Positions 59,105 through 64,000 of a DNA stretch of 64,000 nucleotides are shown here, piece by piece. The stretch's first letter is position 1; every line of letters begins with the position of its first letter. This DNA is from Benincasa hispida (taxonomy: Eukaryota; Streptophyta; Magnoliopsida; Cucurbitales; Cucurbitaceae), in NCBI RefSeq assembly GCF_009727055.1, contig NC_052354.1:37376543-37440542 (forward strand), read 5' to 3'. The position numbers were made by a program, and so were the translations under genes. The notes below the pieces were generated by a model. The model ran no database searches and was not told the origin of the DNA. It was given only the letters and a program-made list of their open reading frames with translations.

Positions 59105-59745
59105 ATGGCTTGGGTTTTTTAAAATGTATTTGTCATACAATGCAATTTTCCTAATAAAATAAGTTAATTTTTTCAATTAAACAATTTTGTACACTTCTAC
59201 TTCTAGTTTTAATCTACAATCCTAGTTATTTTTTAAAAATTAAAAACATTATTTGATGATTTAAAATCAATTAGTTAATATCAACTTCTTTTATATATAT
59301 ATAAGACTTATAATTCACATTAGACAATTAGTTAATTAACTCATCAATTAACAAAACTACAGAAAGAAAAGAAAATAGATATTTAAATTAATTATCAATA
59401 TTTTTTTAATAAAAATTGATAATATAAATGTGCAATATAAAAAAATTAATTGGTAATAAATATATTAAACTGGAGGGTGTGTGGGTAAATTTAGTTAAAC
59501 TTTAATGGCTTAAAATTAATTTAATATCTTAATGTAATAAAAATAAGTTAACAAATGAAAATTAATTATTGAAATTAAATTTTATTAATCTTATACTTTA
59601 GAATTGCATAAAAAAGTCTAACACATTCCCAGACATTCTATTCTCATTCCTATACATAACCAAACACAATCATCTTTGATTCTCAGACATCCTATTTTCA
59701 GACATCCTTTATTCCTAGACATCTATAAGACCTTAATCCAGACGA
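59105..59745. other. AT-rich intergenic DNA
   Basis: No gene. Near 59640-59730 the string 'cagacatcctatt' or close variants recurs about four times. Otherwise A/T-rich unique-looking sequence. Confidence 0.6.
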
Positions 59746-60481
59746 CCCTGAATGATTGAGAGAAATAAAAATTATAGGTTATATTGTATTTGATACAATA
59801 TATGTTATGTGTTATATTTGATATAAAATATAGTTGTATATACATATAATAAGTTATATATTATACTGTCTCTTATACACATCTAGATGTGTATAAGAGA
59901 CAGATATTAATGTGATTAATATATAATTCAAATTAAATTTATCTTTATTAAAATTTAAAATTTTAAAATTAAAGGTAACACCCTCCCCTTGATTCTACCT
60001 CTGAATCAGACGTGTAGAAGAATGGGTTGTTCAATTTTTACATAACATTCATCTTCTTCCTCTAATCTTTGAATGTCAGTGATTCTCTATGTTTTTTTTC
60101 CTCCCAAGAACACATAGAAGGAAAAGGTTTTCTTCTTCCTCTCAAGATCTCTCCCTCTCCCAAAAAGTCAAAGAAGCCCACAACTCTCTCTATAATTCTC
60201 ACCCCTAAGGAGAATACACGAGGTTCATTTGTGGTATTGGCCAAAATGTGGGTTGCCACATTTTTGAAGAGTGAGTTCTAAACGAAGAGTTCGTGATCGG
60301 ATCAATGAGGGATCTTGCGAAGAATTGGTTCTTCAAGGGTAAGTTATTTCTTCCCAATTCCTTCTCCTAAGCATACTGTAGAAACTTAAAATGCATAATT
60401 ATTCTTCTTTGTATTTAATTCTTTGAAAATTGAAAATTGGGACCGATCTTGATTCCATTGTGGACCTCATGGTTCCCTTCA
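59746..60481 (+). repeat. Partial copia LTR (U5 side), plus strand
   Basis: Collinear with 36650-37321 of the E 5' LTR, from 'gattgagagaaa' to the terminal GGTTCCCTTCA at 60481. The U3 part is missing. It carries the AAGGGTAAGT donor-like site at 60335-60344 and is broken by the synthetic junction at 59866-59903. It ends within RNase H sequence of element F, so it was probably another LTR inserted in that gene. Confidence 0.78.
59866..59903. other. Nextera (Tn5 mosaic end) mate-pair junction sequence
   Basis: CTGTCTCTTATACACATCT followed immediately by its own reverse complement: 38 bases, a perfect palindrome, without one mismatch. This is the known circularisation junction of Nextera mate-pair libraries (two fused Tn5 mosaic ends). 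Nothing else in this decayed region is so exact. It is a library artefact left in the assembly, not plant sequence. Confidence 0.97.
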
Positions 60482-60594
60482 CATATAACACTGGAGCACA
60501 ATATTATTGATCCATTTAAGAAGTCTTTAATGACTAAAGTGTTTGAGGGACATCTCGAGAGTCTAGGTCTACAGGATATATATTACATTGACTA
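60482..60594 (+). pseudogene. Copia F RNase H, last codons
   Basis: Reads HITLEHNIIDPFKKSLMTKV, then FEGHLESLGLQDIYYID and stop. This is the normal C-terminus of copia RNase H, about 100 bp before the polypurine tract. All upstream parts of F are missing from the window. Confidence 0.82.
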
Positions 60595-60680
60595 GGGCAA
60601 GTGGAAGATATGGCTGAGTATATTGTATGCCCTAGTTTATTGTATTTTCAATTTCATGTAATATACATCCCACTAGCTTT

Positions 60681-60696
60681 AGGACAAGTGGGAGAT
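60681..60696 (+). other. Polypurine tract of copia F
   Basis: AGGACAAGTGGGAGAT, directly before TGTTGGTATTTTTGTCC. Confidence 0.75.
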
Positions 60697-62335
60697 TGTT
60701 GGTATTTTTGTCCTAAATTTCTTAGTCTATAAATTTTTGTAAACAAATTATTGATAAATAAAGTATTATTATTTTTCAAGTGAGTGTTATTTATTAATTG
60801 AATAACTCAAAATCGAATAAACTAGCTTATTTAATGTAACTTGAACAATATGTGGTTGACATACAAGTGCATTATGTTCAAGTAATAATCTAAATGGTCT
60901 ATAGTATATGGATAAGGTGTCTTACCCTGGTAATACTATGGATATGACCCACTTTGTAAATGTTACAAATGTTGTGAGTGTTACAAACGATTTGATCCAC
61001 ATCGTTCATGTCAAGATATGTAAATGGGGTTATCCTATACAATGAGTTTGTATATGACCAAACCATGAAATATATAATCTCTCTTTATAACACCATTAAA
61101 TGAAAAGATTAATAATCCAAATGATAACCATATATCTCAATCTTAATTCTGAGTGAGTTATGAACTCTTGCTCATGAGGATCTTTCATTGATTTGTATGA
61201 GTGAGGATGACCTTAGTTGTCGACTCAATATGCTTACCATTTTGAGGACGATGTCGAGTGAGGAATTGGAAATATAGCTTCACAAGATAGAATTCACTCA
61301 TTCTTAACTTTAGGGTAAGTAGATAGATTTTTCCCTTAAGTGTTGAATTTGGGACTTGAACAATGAGGCCTCACCCTCTCACTGGCCTAAGAGGGACTTT
61401 GTTTATGATCGGACCATAAACAGAATTGTTAGTTAGAGGATCAGTGGTACTTAAGGAACAAGAGGTAATTATAGGTGTAAAATGGTAATTTAATCCAAGT
61501 GTAATTACAAACAACCTAAGAAGGGTTGACTTATGTGTAATGGTTAAATCGATATATAAATATCCTACAATTCATAAGAGTGCAACTACGGGTCTTTAAT
61601 GGAGAGCCTCATAGTTAACGAAGTTTGATTAATTTTATTAAAAGTTTAGTTAATTAATCTCGTATCATTAGAGCTTATAGCTGTAGGTCATTAGGTCCCT
61701 CTGCTAGCTCACAACGGGTTAAACAAGGATATTAAGTGTTGAAAGAATTTGAAACGTTAAAATTAATTAAGGGAATTAATATTAATTGTATCTGATATAA
61801 TTAAAATAATGTATAGATTCAAAACTAAAACTTCATAAGATGAGAGTATTAATAATTGAATAAAATTCAAATATTAACTTAATATGAATTGGATTCATAT
61901 CAATACTATAGGTAATAATTAATTTGAATGAGATTCATATTAAAACTATAGTTCTGAGAGAGTATGTATACTAGAATATGATTCATATATATATACACAC
62001 ACATTAAATTAATTAACTAAGTTAGATTTAATTAATTAATTAAGTAAGTAAGTAAAATAGATTTAATTAATTAATATTTAATTGTTAAATAAATTAATTG
62101 AGTTATTAAATTGGAGAGGAGTGGTGAGTGGAGAAGGGAGTTGTAAACTCCCCTCAAGTAATATTAAGTTATTAGATCCCAAATTTGAAATTACTTTTTC
62201 TTTAACAAAACGATTAGTCCCACTCGAAATTCTCTCAAAATCTCTCTAAAGAGAAAAGTTCTCTATAGATTTGGTTTTCCCTTCCTCACTTTCACAAAGA
62301 AAGGTTCCACAAACCTTATCCAAAGAGTTTTTTCA
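60697..62335 (+). repeat. 3' LTR of copia F
   Basis: Starts TGTTGGTATTTTTGTCC and stays collinear with the D-type LTR (for example 'ggtatcagtggtacttaagg', 'agttaatctcgtatc'-like blocks) to about 62335. No terminal TTCCCTTCA is seen, so the last part is lost or too decayed. No palindromic CGATCG cluster. Confidence 0.78.
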
Positions 62336-62858
62336 ATGAAACATCAGTCGTCAATAGCTGTGTTGAGAGGGGCAGTGTCGATGCTAAGTTACCATTGCAT
62401 CAGGAGAGGGTCTCTTCATGCTCACTACTTAGATGACAAGTTACAGAAGGCAACGGTTGGCAGATCAAAGTTACGTGGTAAAAGAAATTGGTATTAGGGT
62501 CGGAGATGAATAGTTTGTTTTTTAATATAAATTTTAAACCATTTTAATTTCTACTTAATAGTTTATGATCTAAAAAAAATTAAAATTTTAATTTATTTCC
62601 CAGCTAATCAAGTGAAATTGCCAAGTAAAGTAGATTTGTCATCCCATCCATTCAAGCACTTATTGGTCTAGTTAACATTTAGTAAGTTGAACTTAAGTCG
62701 GGACTATTTAGGGTAGTCATTGCTAATCTAAAAGCCTATAAAATGTATCTCTTGAATCTTCAAAGCTAAATATAAAATAATAATAATAATAATAATAATT
62801 CTTTAATATATTAATGTTATCTTCCAAGTCAAAGGATATACATATGTTCCAAAATTGA
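62336..62858. other. Unassigned noncoding DNA
   Basis: No gene recognised. An (ATA)n microsatellite is at about 62773-62800. The first 200 bp are less AT-rich but match nothing I recognise. Confidence 0.55.
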
Positions 62859-63230
62859 CATTATAAGAAATCATACTTCTCCCGATGCATGAAATCGTCG
62901 AAAAATGGTGGAAAACGCATCGGAAGATCCTCTCCCGATGACGTACTGATCATCGGGAGTTTGGCCGGGAGAAATCCATCGGGAGTAGAACTTCTGATGC
63001 TGAATATAGGGCGTCAGGAGTTATAGGAACTCCCAATGGGTAATATACATCATGGGGAGTTCCACTAACTCCCAACAGTCTCTTCTATTCGTTGGGAGAT
63101 CCACTAACTCCTGACGACCCACTAGTTCGTAGGGAGTTCCATAATTCCCAACGGACTCTTCCACTCGTTAGGAGTTCCACTAACTCCAGATGGTACCTTC
63201 TTTGCGTCGGACATTCCTTCAATGGTTGAA
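62859..63230 (+). mobile_element. Probable CACTA transposon terminal region
   Basis: CATTATAAGAAAT at 62859 is one base from the CACTATAAGAAAT-type terminus of plant CACTA (En/Spm) elements. It is followed by a dense set of subterminal motifs in both orientations: ctcccgatg, catcgggag, ggagttccactaactccc, cgttgggag. Such short direct and inverted subterminal repeats are what CACTA transposases bind. The other terminus would be beyond 64000. No transposase is seen. Confidence 0.55.
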
Positions 63231-64000
63231 TATTGACTTTTAAAATTATTTAATTTGTAATTTGTATTTTTTTTTAATTTGATCTGAATAACCTGTAAAG
63301 CATCATTAACCAACTCAGACAAATTCACATAATAAATAAAACAAACAAAGCAAAGTCCACACTATAACAAAAAAAAGAAAAGTTACAAGATAGTTTATAA
63401 AAAAATTTGTTTTTAGAAATACATGAAAGAAATAAGATGAAAATAACATCAAGAAATATGTATTCAGAAAGACAGAAAAGTAAACAACGTCTAGAACACA
63501 ACATCTTCAATAATCATCCAATCTCATCTCCGAATAGCATCTTACAACAAAACAAAAACATCCAAATGTCATAAACTTCTAGAAACAAACAAAAAGACTT
63601 CAAGTTCAACTCCAAAACGTGTATCACGAAACTTAACCCACCCCCCACAACATATTCAAACTTTATAAACAAGAATGAACACACAAAAAATTCAAACTTT
63701 TCCTCGAAAACAATCTAAACCAAACTCGACCCACCCCCTCAACACGTTCAAGCTTAATGTTTATCCATAAACGATTATAACCAAACTCTACCCACCCCTA
63801 CAACATTCAAACTTCATAAACATCAACAAATACACAAACTTCATGAGAAATTTGTACGGATGACCCATTTTTAGGTCCAAAATTTCAAATGACCCATTTT
63901 TTAAAAAATAATGTCAATTGACCCTCTGCTGACATCATCGCCATACCAGATTATGTAAATGCCCTCACCTTTTTATCTTCTTACCCTTTTACTAAGAACC
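63231..64000. other. AT-rich DNA with a loose tandem repeat, possible CACTA interior
   Basis: From about 63590 to 63830 there are three to four imperfect units containing 'aactc(t)acccacccc' and 'caacattcaaacttcataaac'. Frames on the minus strand (63325-63510) are hydrophobic low-complexity translations of A-rich DNA and not convincing genes. Near 63860-63930 'gatgacccattttt' and 'aaatgacccatttttt' form a short duplication. Confidence 0.5.

Noticed and set aside
59866..59903. Tn5/IS50 insertion or a natural palindromic regulatory site
   Set aside because: Only two fused mosaic ends are present, with no transposase and no target duplication; this is exactly the library junction product.
63325..63510. 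Hydrophobic 61-codon minus-strand frame
   Set aside because: Phe/Leu/Ile/Ser-rich because the plus strand is A-rich; overlaps a neighbouring frame and has no supporting signals.

Overview
The window looks like plant nuclear DNA, and I find no intact host gene in it. It is AT-rich and almost entirely built of decayed LTR retrotransposons, with very long LTRs (about 1.2-2.3 kb), an initiator-methionine tRNA primer-binding site, polypurine tracts, solo LTRs with 5-bp target duplications and a CACTA-like terminus. The copia proteins look most like those I know from cucurbit genomes (melon/cucumber type), but that is from memory and untested. No bacterial or organellar genes, tRNAs, rRNAs or CRISPR arrays were seen. 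A 513-bp run of N and an embedded 38-bp Nextera mate-pair junction show that this is a scaffolded short-read assembly.

Layout. 1-3361: minus-strand remnant of an Athila/Tat-like Ty3/gypsy element (protease, RT, RNase H). 3362-9503: copia element B, minus strand (3' LTR, RNase H, RT, integrase, protease, gag, leader). 9504-10016: gap. 10017-17369: copia element C, plus strand (LTR, leader containing a large inverted repeat, gag, integrase), with a clean solo LTR in gag. 17370-19892: duplicated gag end plus a rearranged LTR. 19893-35795: copia element D, plus strand, split inside integrase by a 9.6-kb nest. The nest is LTR1 (21725-31367) containing LTR2 (22168-29798), which contains an Athila-like cluster (22855-29088). 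35796-49936: copia element E, plus strand, whose 5' LTR is cut by the end of D and whose coding region carries three solo LTRs. 49937-50985: AT-rich DNA with a Z-DNA-type palindrome. 50986-59104: a gag-only Ty3/gypsy-type element with two LTRs and no pol (TR-GAG-like). 59746-62335: RNase H end and 3' LTR of a further copia element (F), with a partial LTR beside it. 62859 onward: a probable CACTA transposon end and unassigned AT-rich DNA.

Elements B-F are related copia families with gag, protease, integrase, RT and RNase H in copia order. All have frameshifts, stops or deletions, so none appears autonomous. Several have lost catalytic residues: D has YVGD in RT and lacks two integrase acidic residues. 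The nesting gives a relative age order: E, then D, then LTR1, then LTR2, then the gypsy cluster.

The most interesting points are: a candidate intron spanning the roughly 2.4-kb copia leader, with a GTAAGT donor in the LTR and a branch point, pyrimidine tract and CAG just before the gag ATG; clusters of palindromic AAACGATCGTTT motifs inside one LTR class; the gag-only element, whose two LTRs differ by four 33-bp repeat units; and the Nextera junction sequence left in the assembly.
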